A DNA stretch of 25,301 nucleotides from contig JALWHA010000279.1 of assembly GCA_027038695.1 (NCBI GenBank), forward strand, positions 1-25,301. The letters run 5' to 3'. The notes under the pieces were generated by a model that saw only the letters and a program-made list of their open reading frames with translations, did no database searches and was not told the DNA's origin. The DNA is from Acidobacteriota bacterium (lineage in GTDB: Bacteria; Acidobacteriota; Holophagae; Thermotomaculales; Thermotomaculaceae). The translations under genes were made by a program, and so were the position numbers. This document shows positions 17,600-25,301 of this stretch, piece after piece (the first letter of the stretch is position 1; each line of letters begins with the position of its first letter).

Positions 17600-18599
17600 A
17601 ATTTTCAGGCTTTCTGAATTAGCGGGAAAATTCAACCTTGTTTTAAAGGGAAAAGATATAGAAATAAAGGGGGTTGCGTCCGTTGAAGACGCTTCTCCCT
17701 TTTTTATTTGCTATGTAAGGGACAGGTCTTTTCTTGAAAAAGCATTAAATTCAAATGCGGGAGCGGTAATAATTCCCGAAGGCCTTGAGGGGGATTTTAA
17801 CAAACCGGTTTTAATTGCAAAAGATCCGTACCTTGCCTTTATTGAAATTGAAAAACTTTTTCTTAAACCCTTCGCTATTCATTCGGATCCGTCAAAAACT
17901 TTTATTCATCCAGATGCTGAAATAGGTGAGAATGTAGAGATTGCTCCCTTTTGTTATGTGGGAGCAGGGGTAAAGATTGGGGACAACGTCAGGCTTTTCC
18001 CCGGGGTAAAGATCCTGGATAATGTTGAAATAGGTAAAAACACCGTTATTTATCCTAATGTTACGATTTTTGAAGGGTGCAAAATTGGGAAAAATTGCCA
18101 GATTGGGGCAAATTCAACAATAGGAGGTGACGGGTTCGGTTTTCATTTTGCAAACGGTAAACATAACAAAGTGCCTCAAATCGGCATTGTTAGAATTGAA
18201 GATAATGTGGAAATAGGGAGCAATGTCGCCATTGACAGAGCGACTTTCGGTGAAACTCTTATCGGTGAAGGCACAAAGATAGACAACCTTGTTCAGATAG
18301 GGCACAACGTTAAAATAGGAAAGAACTGCATTCTCGTCTCAATGGTGGGAATCGCCGGCAGCACCGAGATTGGCGATTATACCGTAATAGCAGGCAAAGC
18401 GGGAATTAACGGGCACATTAAAATCGGTAAAGGGGTGACTATCGGCGGCGGTTCCGTCGTGTTGAAATCCGTAAAAGACGGGGAATTCGTGGTAGGCTAC
18501 CCCGCAATGAAGGATAAAGAGTGGAAAAGGTTACAGGCTTATATATCCAAACTTCCTGAAATGTATAGGAAACTAAAAAAAATAAAAGAGGAAGATTAG
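17586..18599 (+). CDS. lpxD: UDP-3-O-(3-hydroxyacyl)glucosamine N-acyltransferase LpxD
   Basis: 337 residues from the ATG at 17586, within the last codons of skp (14-base overlap). A TTG three bases earlier is possible but less likely. The N-terminal uridine-binding domain spans about 5-95 (FRLSELAGKF...VASVEDASPFFICYV). A left-handed beta helix of hexapeptide repeats follows (about 98-315), then a C-terminal helix (EWKRLQAYISKLPEMYRKLK). Catalytic histidine is His240 in VQIGHNVKIG, and GGDGFGFHFANGKHNKVPQIG is the family's acyl-ACP-contacting loop. It is the third step of lipid A synthesis, adding the N-linked 3-hydroxyacyl chain from ACP. No strong Shine-Dalgarno is close to the ATG, so coupling to skp is likely. 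Confidence 0.96.
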   Translation: MLQNKIFRLSELAGKFNLVLKGKDIEIKGVASVEDASPFFICYVRDRSFLEKALNSNAGAVIIPEGLEGDFNKPVLIAKDPYLAFIEIEKLFLKPFAIHSDPSKTFIHPDAEIGENVEIAPFCYVGAGVKIGDNVRLFPGVKILDNVEIGKNTVIYPNVTIFEGCKIGKNCQIGANSTIGGDGFGFHFANGKHNKVPQIGIVRIEDNVEIGSNVAIDRATFGETLIGEGTKIDNLVQIGHNVKIGKNCILVSMVGIAGSTEIGDYTVIAGKAGINGHIKIGKGVTIGGGSVVLKSVKDGEFVVGYPAMKDKEWKRLQAYISKLPEMYRKLKKIKEED

Positions 18600-18625
18600 C
18601 GTAAAGTAAGAGGAGGAAGGAGAGA

Positions 18626-19054
18626 ATGACGTTATCATTTGAGGATATCAAAAGGATTTTGCCTCATCGGTATCCTTTTTTGTTGATTGATAGGGTATTG
18701 GAAGTGGATGCTGATAAAAAAATTAAGGCTATTAAGAATGTTACGGGGAATGAACCCTTTTTTCAGGGACATTTTCCTCACAATGCGGTTATGCCGGGAG
18801 TTTTGATTATTGAGGCAATGGCCCAGGCAGGTGCGGTGTGCCTATTAGTTGAAAGAGAAGTGAAAGGTACATTGGTATTTGCCGGTATTGAAAAGGCAAA
18901 GTTTAGAAAACCTGTTGTTCCCGGTGATACCATTACCTTTGAGGTTGAGGTTTTAAACCTTAAAAAGAAGTTTTGCAAACTAAAGGGCAGGGCATTGGTT
19001 GATGGAACCATGGTAGCCGAAGCAACATTTTCTTCGGCTTTAGCAGAAATGTAA
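18626..19054 (+). CDS. fabZ: 3-hydroxyacyl-ACP dehydratase FabZ
   Basis: 142 residues, a single hot-dog domain. ILPHRYPFLLIDRV is the family opening. The catalytic pair is His49 in GHFPHNAVMPGVLIIEAMAQ and Glu63 in the same helix. It dehydrates 3-hydroxyacyl-ACP in fatty-acid elongation. Its place between lpxD and lpxA sets it among enzymes drawing on the same 3-hydroxyacyl-ACP pool, a conserved order in Gram-negatives. A very purine-rich ribosome site (AGGAGGAAGGAGAG) immediately precedes the ATG. It is stand-alone, not fused to LpxC as in Bacteroidota. Confidence 0.97.
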   Translation: MTLSFEDIKRILPHRYPFLLIDRVLEVDADKKIKAIKNVTGNEPFFQGHFPHNAVMPGVLIIEAMAQAGAVCLLVEREVKGTLVFAGIEKAKFRKPVVPGDTITFEVEVLNLKKKFCKLKGRALVDGTMVAEATFSSALAEM

Positions 19055-19066
19055 CAGGGAGGAATT

Positions 19067-19837
19067 ATGATTCATCCGACTGCGGTTGTCGGTAAAAATG
19101 TTGAGATAGGGGAAAACGTTGAGGTAGGGCCGTTTTGTGTCATTAATGATAATGTTAAGATAGGTGACGGGACAAAACTTATCTCTCATGTTCAAATTGA
19201 TTCACATACTGAAATAGGTAAAGACAATGTTATTTATCCGTTTTGTGTATTAGGTTACCCACCTCAGGATCTAAAATATCATAACGAGGATACAAAAACG
19301 GTTATCGGAAATGACAATGTAATTCGTGAGTATTCAACCGTTCACAGGGGTACGGTAACGGGTAGAAGTGAAACAATTGTCGGCTCTAAAAACTTTATTA
19401 TGGCATATAGCCACATAGCACACGATTGTATAGTCGGAGATAGCAATATCTTTGTTAACGGTGCGACTTTGGGCGGCCATGTTACAGTCGGCAGTGGAGT
19501 TTATATTGGTGCATATTCCGGGGTTCACCAATTTTGCAGAATAGGAGACCATGCGTTTATTGGCGGTTATTCGGTTATTACTCAAGATGCGCTTCCGTTT
19601 GTGAAAACAGTAGGTAACAGAGCTAAAACCTATGATGTTAATGTTATAGGTCTTGAGAGAAAGGGTTTTCCCAGGGAAACCATTGATGCTTTGAAAAAGT
19701 CTTACAGGATTCTTGTCAGGAGAGGGTTAAAACTTAAAGAGGCTCTTGAAGAGATAAGAAAAGAATTTCCGCATATTTCAGAAGCACTTTACTTTGCAGA
19801 TTTTATAGAGCAAAGCCAGAGAGGTATCTGCAGATAA
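19067..19837 (+). CDS. lpxA: UDP-N-acetylglucosamine acyltransferase LpxA
   Basis: 256 residues, normal length. Hexapeptide repeats form the beta helix (about 1-185: IHPTAVVGKNVEIGENVEVG...), then the helical C-terminus with the family motif GLERKGFPRETIDALKKSYRI split across 195-217. The catalytic His is the second one in HIAHDCIVGDS (His119, equivalent to His125 of E. coli). The residue matching the E. coli acyl-length glycine (TVGNRA) is also glycine, compatible with a long 3-hydroxyacyl chain. It performs the first step of lipid A synthesis. GGGAGGAATT lies just upstream of the ATG, 12 bases after fabZ. Confidence 0.97.
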   Translation: MIHPTAVVGKNVEIGENVEVGPFCVINDNVKIGDGTKLISHVQIDSHTEIGKDNVIYPFCVLGYPPQDLKYHNEDTKTVIGNDNVIREYSTVHRGTVTGRSETIVGSKNFIMAYSHIAHDCIVGDSNIFVNGATLGGHVTVGSGVYIGAYSGVHQFCRIGDHAFIGGYSVITQDALPFVKTVGNRAKTYDVNVIGLERKGFPRETIDALKKSYRILVRRGLKLKEALEEIRKEFPHISEALYFADFIEQSQRGICR

Positions 19838-19843
19838 ACTCTA

Positions 19844-20824
19844 ATGGATTTAATTAAGCCTTTAAAAATAGGTAAGTTGAAAATTGATTTCCCCGCCGTT
19901 CAGGCACCTATGGCGGGGATTACTCATTCTCCCTTTAGAATGCTTGTTGCAAATTATTACAATCCGGGGTTATTTTTCTCCGAAATGTTAAGCGCAAAAA
20001 GTGTTTTATTTGAGGATTTCAATCAATCAATTTATTTAAAATGTATAGATACTTCAATTGAAAGGCCTATCGCTTATCAGATCTTTGCCTCTGACAAAGA
20101 ATCAGCATTTCTTGCCGCTCAGAGGTTGAATAAAGAAGATTATATTGATGTTGTTGACTTTAATCTTTCCTGTCCCGCTCCCGAGATCGCAAAAAAGCGA
20201 AAAGCGGGTGCGTTTCTTCTTTCCGATTTAAACCTTTCCCTTTCAATTCTGAAATCAGTAAAAAAAGCATTAATCAAACCCTTTACCGTTAAGGTTAGAA
20301 TAGGAATGAAAGAGGATAAGGGTTTTATCAGGGAATTAGTTGCGGTTGTTGAAGAAGCGGAAGTTGATGCAATAACCGTTCACCCGAGGTTAATTAAGCA
20401 GAAGTTAAAGGGAAAATCTAAGTGGGAGTATATTGCATTTATCAAAGATATTGCGAAGATGCCGGTAATAGGCAACGGGGATGTGAAAAGTAAAGAAGAT
20501 TTTTTCAAAATGATTGAGGAAACAGGATGTGACGGTGTAATGATAGGTAGAGCGGCAGTCCAGAAGCCTTGGATATTCGGTCAAATAAAGGGGCAAATTT
20601 TTGACATCAACGCAGGTTTTCTTGTTGAACTTTATGCCAGGATGCTTGAACTTTACACCTCCTTTTTCCCTCCTGAAAAGGTGTTAGGCAGAATAAAAGA
20701 GTTTACATGGTATTTCTCTAAAAACCTTAAATTTGGTCATCATTTTGCTTCAAAAGTGCAGGCATCAAAGTCTGTGGAAGAGATACACTCCTTCTATTTT
20801 GAGACAATCAAAAATTGTTTTTAA
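19844..20824 (+). CDS. dusB: tRNA-dihydrouridine synthase, DusB/NifR3 type
   Basis: 326 residues. An FMN-binding TIM barrel with the Dus signature APMAGITHSPFR (21-32), the catalytic Cys110 in FNLSCPAPEIAKK, TVKVRIG and VIGNGDVKSKEDF, and CDGVMIGRAAVQKPWIFGQI near 232-251. It reduces uridine to dihydrouridine in the D-loop of tRNAs, with NADPH as usual donor. The Cys loop reads KKRKAGAFLL where many DusB proteins have KNGAGSALL, a small deviation. It starts six bases after lpxA with no strong ribosome site of its own, and is last before the terminator. Which Dus subgroup it belongs to is less sure than the family. Confidence 0.92.
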   Translation: MDLIKPLKIGKLKIDFPAVQAPMAGITHSPFRMLVANYYNPGLFFSEMLSAKSVLFEDFNQSIYLKCIDTSIERPIAYQIFASDKESAFLAAQRLNKEDYIDVVDFNLSCPAPEIAKKRKAGAFLLSDLNLSLSILKSVKKALIKPFTVKVRIGMKEDKGFIRELVAVVEEAEVDAITVHPRLIKQKLKGKSKWEYIAFIKDIAKMPVIGNGDVKSKEDFFKMIEETGCDGVMIGRAAVQKPWIFGQIKGQIFDINAGFLVELYARMLELYTSFFPPEKVLGRIKEFTWYFSKNLKFGHHFASKVQASKSVEEIHSFYFETIKNCF

Positions 20825-20908
20825 CATTGAACCGCTTTTTTATCTGTGCTAAATATTTTTCAGTGTTTATGTTTGTTAATATACATTTTTATATTGGTGA
20901 GAAAGAGA

Positions 20909-20980
20909 GGGACAAAAGACTTAATTTCTCAACTCATAGAAATCTATACGAAATTAGTAGTGCTTGTGTCCCTTTTTTTT
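20909..20980 (+). terminator. Long-stem rho-independent terminator of the core operon
   Basis: GGGACAAAAG (20909-20918) pairs with CTTGTGTCCC (20964-20973) with one mismatch. Further in, AATTTC (20923-20928) pairs with GAAATT (20951-20956). Seven T residues (20974-20980) follow directly. It lies between the convergent dus and SBBP genes. On the other strand there is no T run after the hairpin, so it should stop only plus-strand transcripts efficiently. Confidence 0.75.
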
Positions 20981-20989
20981 AACAACCTC

Positions 20990-23900
20990 TTAATAGACTT
21001 TCCCTGTAAAGCCTGCCATAATTGAGTTGTCCTCATTTCCTGTTATGAGGCAACCGGTTATCGGTTTTTCGCTTTCTACCTTAATGTAAAATACATGCTC
21101 CGTATTAGTGAAGATATCTTTCAATACCCCTTTAAATTGACTGTACGGGTTTAATGTTTCACTCTTTTGTTCAATAATATTCCCGCTATCATCTATGAGT
21201 GTGATAATTATGTTGTTTTCCTCTTCGGATAGATTAACTATGCTTAATCCTGTCCAATCATTCTCATTGGTGTACGGTGTTGGTAAAATTATATCGGTTC
21301 CGCTTTCACCTGTAATTGAAAGTCCGCAAATACCCTTCTTTTCTCCATTTGATACGGCACCGTAAACGGATTCTCCTACAAAATTAATGTCTGAATCAAG
21401 TTTAATCCACGCCGCTTTTCCGTTGTATTCAGGGAAATCCTTACTTAAAAGGCCTTTTACCTTCTCTCCGCTTTCAAGGTGAACTGTTCGGTTTCCGAGG
21501 TTTTCACCGTTTTGGCTGAAAAATGTCAGGGTAATATCTCCGGCTTTATCGTCAATATTTGTAAGGACATAGCCGTACCAGAAACTATCCGTTTCGGTGG
21601 GGATATGGGTAACATAACCCTTTTGTATTCCTTTGGAAGAAGAAACAAGAGAGATGTCGCCATCTTTAAGGGAATAACAGATAGCCCCGGAGAGCACACT
21701 ATTTGGACTGAAGGGGGTTTCAATTTTGGAGTCTATCCTTATCCATGAATCAGGGTCTAATTCAATCTTGTTTTTTCTATTGTCAACATTGATAATGTCA
21801 AACAGTTTTTCTGTAAAGGAAAGATTGTTCAGGTTAACCTCTCTCTGTAAAGGATTTGAAATTATAACGTTGTTTGACCAGATATCCTGTTCTTCCGCTA
21901 TATGCGGGATAAAAATAGTATTATCCGGGTTATTGCCGAATAGGGAAAGTCCTCTTGTGTTGTCTGATTCAATACCAAACAAATAGGTCAATTCCTGATC
22001 GCCCTCAATTTTTATGGTGGTAATATTATTTGAGTTGCACCATGGAGAGCTAAAAGACATTCCTGCATTTGAGTCTAATGTATAATCCCTTTGTTCTACA
22101 AGGGTGTTATCGGAATCATAATAAAATATCTTAAGATTTGCTGCCGCACAGTTGTCGTTTACTATTTTCAGGTAGTTGTCGGAATTATTGTTCTTCTGAA
22201 TAGTTAGAGTTTTTTTAGGAGAATAGCAGATCGGGTTGTATTGCCCTACTTTTATTTTTAAAGGAGCACTTTCGGTAACATGTCCTTCTGTATCGTGAAC
22301 ATAAACTCTTGCATAATAAACACCGGGATTGGGGTAAACTGTTTCCGCTTCATTAACATCTCCGGTTTTTTTATCAATTTTTCCGTCTCCGTCAAAATCC
22401 CATTGAAAATCCGTCACACTGTCTCCGTCAGGGTCGTAAGCATCGCAGTGGAAATTAACCGTTAAAGGATAGATTCCACATTGAGGGGTTACGGTGAATG
22501 CGGTGATAACAGGTGCTTCTTCAGGTATAAAAATTACATGCACCGTTTGGTCTCCGTTTATGTCACAGAAGGTATAAGATGTTTGGTTCGGACAGAAACA
22601 ATGAGGCCTTCCGTTAATAATTAACTCCCCTAAAACATAACCGTCGTCAGGATAGAAATAAACTGTATAGCAGTCATCCGGATTGCACACAACTATGTGG
22701 GGGTCAGGTGTTGTTCCGTTGTCAACGGTGGTGTCAATACTATAATCAGCACAAGTTGCGGAAAATGAGGTGGATGCGGTATTATTGCTTGAATCAGGGT
22801 CAAAAGCGTCCGTGCTTACCGAGACAGAGTTTGAGACAACTGTGTTTTCCGGGGTATCATCTTTAAGATTGCCTCTGATTAAAATGGTTAAACTCTCTTC
22901 CCCCTTAATGTTACCTAGTGAGAGCGGGTTTGAAAAACTTTGCCATGAATTACCGTTATCCAACGAGTATTCAGGATTTTCGATCTCTGATGGCATATTA
23001 TCGTTTAAAATTACGTTGCAGGCTGTTTCATTGCTTGAATTTGCTACCGTAACGGTGTATATCACTTCTTCTCCGGGGTAGTATTCGGTTTTATCAGTTG
23101 TTTTAGTGACAGAAATATCGGCAATGTTAATTCGAAGTGGAAAGGTGGTAATAAACATATCCTTGTTTCCTTCGTTATTTTCCTGAAATTGACCTTGAGT
23201 TCCCGGAAAGTCTGTTGATTGTGTCCAGCCTGCGATTGCTACATGGAAAATTTTTTTGTTTAAAATACTATTGTATTCTTGCCATGCTACCCCACTACTT
23301 GCCCATTCGTCGGCACTTCCTCCAACCATTGAGGAGTCCAGTAATGCTATTTCTCCTGAAGCGAGACTGTAATTAAAACTTGCCGCATAAATGTTAAAAG
23401 AATTGTCGTAAGAGTATCCGTCGGTATAGCAGCAGGCTGATAACGGCAGGTTATCTGATTTTGTATTCCCCATAAGGATTAATTTGACAGAATGGTTTAA
23501 TTTTTCAGATAAAAAGTATGGAATAAACTTGTCTTCTCCGTTGCCCCCAAAGTAAGTTGAGGAGGAAAAATAAAAATTGTGGTTATAGGAATCTAACGTC
23601 ATAACGGTTACGAAGCCGTCTCCGTTTCCTCCGTAAGTACTTTGATATGAATGTTTGAGGGGGTAATTTGACGAAAATGTTTCTCCTGTTAAACAAACAT
23701 GAAGTTTATTAGAGAAGGCATCATGCATATAAATTGAGAAATAGCCGTAATCCTGACTTGTCCCACCGATATAAGTGGAATACTTTAAGTCTTTTAGATC
23801 TTCGTAAAGCACTGTTAAAAAAGTGTCGTACCCTCCCGCATTAGTTGATTGATAAGGATTTTTTGTCGGAAAATTTGTAGATGCGGTTGTTCCGTATACA

Positions 23901-25273
23901 AAAATAAATACTTCTCTCACAGGGTCACGCGGTAAAGGTGCTACAAATATTTGATATGGGTAATCAATACTATTTCCTCCGAGATAGGTGGCATAATTTA
24001 AAGATGATAAGTCAATGGGTAAGGAAGCTATGTATCCGTCGCAATAGCCGGCATAAGAAGATTGGAAAGCCCCATTTCTTGTTGTTGGCATATCTGATGA
24101 CCATGTAGGACCGGTTACCACTACGTTATATCCGGATAAATCAATGTCAAACAATCGTTCATTATTACTTCCCCCTAAATATGTCTGTGCATTTTGGGTG
24201 CAATCGTTTTTGTTAAACCTTATTATAATCCCGTCTTCTCCATGCTTTAATGTCGGTTGGTACTGATTATGGCTTACTTGAGGGAAATCACTGCTTTTCG
24301 TGTAACCGCAAACAAAAACATAGTCGCTATTTACGGCAAGAGAAAATCCTTCGTCTGTGTTGCTTCCTCCTATTATTGTTAAAAATTTCAAGTTGTTTGT
24401 AGGTGAGTTTTCAAAGCAGCCTAAAACAATATCTCCGTTTCCCGTATTTCCTGAACTGTCTAAATTTGGAAAGTTTGAAGAAAATGTGGACCCCGTAAAC
24501 CAGAAATCTGAACCGTTCTTAACAAGTTTGTAAATTATATCGTCTTGTTCTCCTCCGATATAGGTAGTGGGGTCAACAATTACCTTGCTCTCTCCTTTAA
24601 AATTTACGGTATTACCTTTTACAAAATAACTGACTTTAGTAGTTTTTCCGTTGAAAAGGTATGATTTCGGAATATATTCCTCAATTTTTGTATTTCCCCA
24701 TTTGATAACAAGTTTCTCTTTTTCTTTTAATAATTTTCCCCCGAAAGTGCGATATTTGAATTTAACCTTTTTTAGATTTTCCGTGTGAATATCGTATTCA
24801 AGGTTACCGTTTTTTTTGAAAAAGACGATACTGTGGTCTCTGCTTGTAAGTACAATCTTTTTGTAACTATTAACATGCTCTGCCTTAATCCCCGGGTAAT
24901 AAAAGTTTAACACGGTTTTGCACTTATCTAAAACCTGCAGATTGCCTTTCACCACTACTTCACATCTGTGAGTTTTGTCTCCCTTATTGAGAATATATCC
25001 GAAAGCGCCTTTTTTAAAGTAAACAATCCCGCCTTTAACATAAGAGTAGTAAAGAATTGAGTTGTCCTTTATTTGTCCTTTGTTTTCAATAAAATATGTT
25101 TGTTTTCTAAAAGAGAAAGTACCTTTTTGGGGAGGATTAAGTTTATTGTCTTTAATCCTTGTTACAGGAAGATTAACACTTGATTTACAGATGCTATTTG
25201 TGTTTAAACAAAATGCATTAAAAGAAAATAAAACTATTATAATCTGTAAAAAAAAAGATTTAAAAAATTTCAT
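20990..25273 (-). CDS. Large exported SBBP-propeller / DUF11 / PKD protein
   Basis: 1427 residues from the ATG at 25273. I chose this start because GGAGG (25280-25284) is six bases away; other in-frame starts upstream lie over or before it. The signal peptide is about 1-22 (FFLQIIIVLFSFNAFC). Domains in order: a DUF7948-like N-terminal domain with YFIENKGQIKDN (about 60-230); seven SBBP-like repeats (about 235-713); a DUF11-like domain (about 718-840, ISVTKTTDKTEYYPGEEVIY); a Cys-rich InlB-B-like domain (about 840-918, YFYPDDGYVLGELIINGR); a PKD domain (about 920-1010, WDFDGDGKID, a possible Ca-binding loop); and four tandem beta repeats to the C-terminus. There is no LPXTG, type 9 sorting tail or TM anchor, so it is probably secreted or surface-bound by unknown means. 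SBBP/DUF7948 proteins are mostly uncharacterised; adhesion or matrix roles are guesses. Confidence 0.88.
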   Translation of the reverse strand: MKFFKSFFLQIIIVLFSFNAFCLNTNSICKSSVNLPVTRIKDNKLNPPQKGTFSFRKQTYFIENKGQIKDNSILYYSYVKGGIVYFKKGAFGYILNKGDKTHRCEVVVKGNLQVLDKCKTVLNFYYPGIKAEHVNSYKKIVLTSRDHSIVFFKKNGNLEYDIHTENLKKVKFKYRTFGGKLLKEKEKLVIKWGNTKIEEYIPKSYLFNGKTTKVSYFVKGNTVNFKGESKVIVDPTTYIGGEQDDIIYKLVKNGSDFWFTGSTFSSNFPNLDSSGNTGNGDIVLGCFENSPTNNLKFLTIIGGSNTDEGFSLAVNSDYVFVCGYTKSSDFPQVSHNQYQPTLKHGEDGIIIRFNKNDCTQNAQTYLGGSNNERLFDIDLSGYNVVVTGPTWSSDMPTTRNGAFQSSYAGYCDGYIASLPIDLSSLNYATYLGGNSIDYPYQIFVAPLPRDPVREVFIFVYGTTASTNFPTKNPYQSTNAGGYDTFLTVLYEDLKDLKYSTYIGGTSQDYGYFSIYMHDAFSNKLHVCLTGETFSSNYPLKHSYQSTYGGNGDGFVTVMTLDSYNHNFYFSSSTYFGGNGEDKFIPYFLSEKLNHSVKLILMGNTKSDNLPLSACCYTDGYSYDNSFNIYAASFNYSLASGEIALLDSSMVGGSADEWASSGVAWQEYNSILNKKIFHVAIAGWTQSTDFPGTQGQFQENNEGNKDMFITTFPLRINIADISVTKTTDKTEYYPGEEVIYTVTVANSSNETACNVILNDNMPSEIENPEYSLDNGNSWQSFSNPLSLGNIKGEESLTILIRGNLKDDTPENTVVSNSVSVSTDAFDPDSSNNTASTSFSATCADYSIDTTVDNGTTPDPHIVVCNPDDCYTVYFYPDDGYVLGELIINGRPHCFCPNQTSYTFCDINGDQTVHVIFIPEEAPVITAFTVTPQCGIYPLTVNFHCDAYDPDGDSVTDFQWDFDGDGKIDKKTGDVNEAETVYPNPGVYYARVYVHDTEGHVTESAPLKIKVGQYNPICYSPKKTLTIQKNNNSDNYLKIVNDNCAAANLKIFYYDSDNTLVEQRDYTLDSNAGMSFSSPWCNSNNITTIKIEGDQELTYLFGIESDNTRGLSLFGNNPDNTIFIPHIAEEQDIWSNNVIISNPLQREVNLNNLSFTEKLFDIINVDNRKNKIELDPDSWIRIDSKIETPFSPNSVLSGAICYSLKDGDISLVSSSKGIQKGYVTHIPTETDSFWYGYVLTNIDDKAGDITLTFFSQNGENLGNRTVHLESGEKVKGLLSKDFPEYNGKAAWIKLDSDINFVGESVYGAVSNGEKKGICGLSITGESGTDIILPTPYTNENDWTGLSIVNLSEEENNIIITLIDDSGNIIEQKSETLNPYSQFKGVLKDIFTNTEHVFYIKVESEKPITGCLITGNEDNSIMAGFTGKVY
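20993..22186 (-). repeat. Four C-terminal tandem protein repeats of about 100 residues
   Basis: Copies begin near 22186, 21916, 21616 and 21295 (minus strand). Common pattern: a IPH- or LPT-type start with an aromatic-rich D-W/F-W turn (IFIPHIAEEQDIW, YVTHIPTETDSFW, IILPTPYTNENDW), a strand ending in N (VIISNP, VLTNID, SIVNLS), then D/S-x-x-G-N-x-L strands and a late I-K-hydrophobic strand (WIKLDSDINF, YIKVESEKPI) before a short glycine-rich end. The first copy lacks the aromatic turn. They are degenerate at DNA level. Confidence 0.6.
23135..24571 (-). repeat. Seven SBBP-like propeller repeats
   Basis: Seven spaced copies of a Y-x-GG-x-x-x-D/E core: TYIGGEQDD, TIIGGSNTDE, TYLGGSNNE, TYLGGNSID, TYIGGTSQD, TYFGGNGED and SMVGGSADE. 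Each is followed 20-40 residues later by a G-x-T-x-S-x-x-F/Y/L-P strand (TGSTFSSNFP, CGYTKSSDFP, and so on). Seven units are what a closed seven-bladed propeller needs. Confidence 0.75.
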
Positions 25274-25279
25274 GTTCAT

Positions 25280-25284
25280 CCTCC
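25280..25284 (-). promoter_or_regulatory. Ribosome site that sets the start of the SBBP protein
   Basis: GGAGG on the minus strand, six bases before the ATG at 25273. The in-frame GTG (25288) and ATG (25279) lie upstream of or directly abutting it and would leave no spacing. The promoter is probably beyond the window edge. Confidence 0.6.
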
Positions 25285-25301
25285 ACACAAATATTCTTTT
25301 C

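Noticed and set aside
20909..20980. The long hairpin as a miniature transposable element
   Set aside because: The T run directly after the stem and its position after the last operon gene fit a terminator; no target-site duplication was seen.
22770..23081. 103-codon plus-strand frame inside the SBBP gene
   Set aside because: Antisense to the DUF11-like domain, with no domain match or convincing ribosome site.

Overview
The window comes from an AT-rich, diderm (LPS-making) bacterium. It encodes the lipoprotein-sorting ABC transporter, BamA, Skp/OmpH and the lipid A enzymes LpxD and LpxA. FabZ is a stand-alone 142-residue protein rather than fused to LpxC, which argues against a typical Bacteroidota. 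Nothing here fixes the phylum. The kinase-WD40 genes and the SBBP-propeller protein fit lineages with large signalling and secreted-protein repertoires, such as Acidobacteriota or deltaproteobacteria-like groups, but that is only a leaning.

Left, accessory part (1-8902). A PF09820-type AAA ATPase runs off the left edge on the minus strand. Next, also on the minus strand, is a broken Ser/Thr kinase-WD40 gene. It has lost its N-lobe, carries a frameshift and keeps only one WD40 repeat. Divergent from it are three plus-strand genes, all starting with GTG: a 1146-residue kinase-TM-WD40 protein, a 746-residue WD40 protein without a kinase, and a 170-residue single-HKD phospholipase D-type protein. 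The broken gene and the two large intact genes share a small helical module before the propeller and a roughly 60-residue cap after it, so they are one paralogous family. Its grouping with a PLD-type nuclease candidate makes this block the best candidate for an undescribed system, either signalling or biological conflict. Its function is not shown by the sequence.

Central, core part (8941-20980). A good promoter (TTGCCT-N17-TATAAT) precedes lysS. A tight plus-strand run follows: lysS, LolC/E permease, lolD, a ClpC/ClpA-like unfoldase, bamA, skp, lpxD, fabZ, lpxA and a DusB-type tRNA-dihydrouridine synthase. Several junctions overlap by a few bases. The run ends in a long hairpin followed by seven T residues. 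Most of these genes build the outer membrane: LolCD extracts lipoproteins, Skp and BamA carry and insert barrel proteins, and LpxA/LpxD start lipid A using 3-hydroxyacyl-ACP, a pool also used by FabZ.

Right part (20990-25273, minus strand). One large exported protein converges on the operon. It has a signal peptide, an N-terminal domain with an ENKGQ motif, seven SBBP-like propeller repeats, a DUF11-like domain, an InlB-B-like Cys-rich domain, a PKD domain and four C-terminal tandem beta repeats. No rRNA, tRNA, CRISPR array or intact insertion sequence was seen, and no gene-free stretch exceeds 300 bases.
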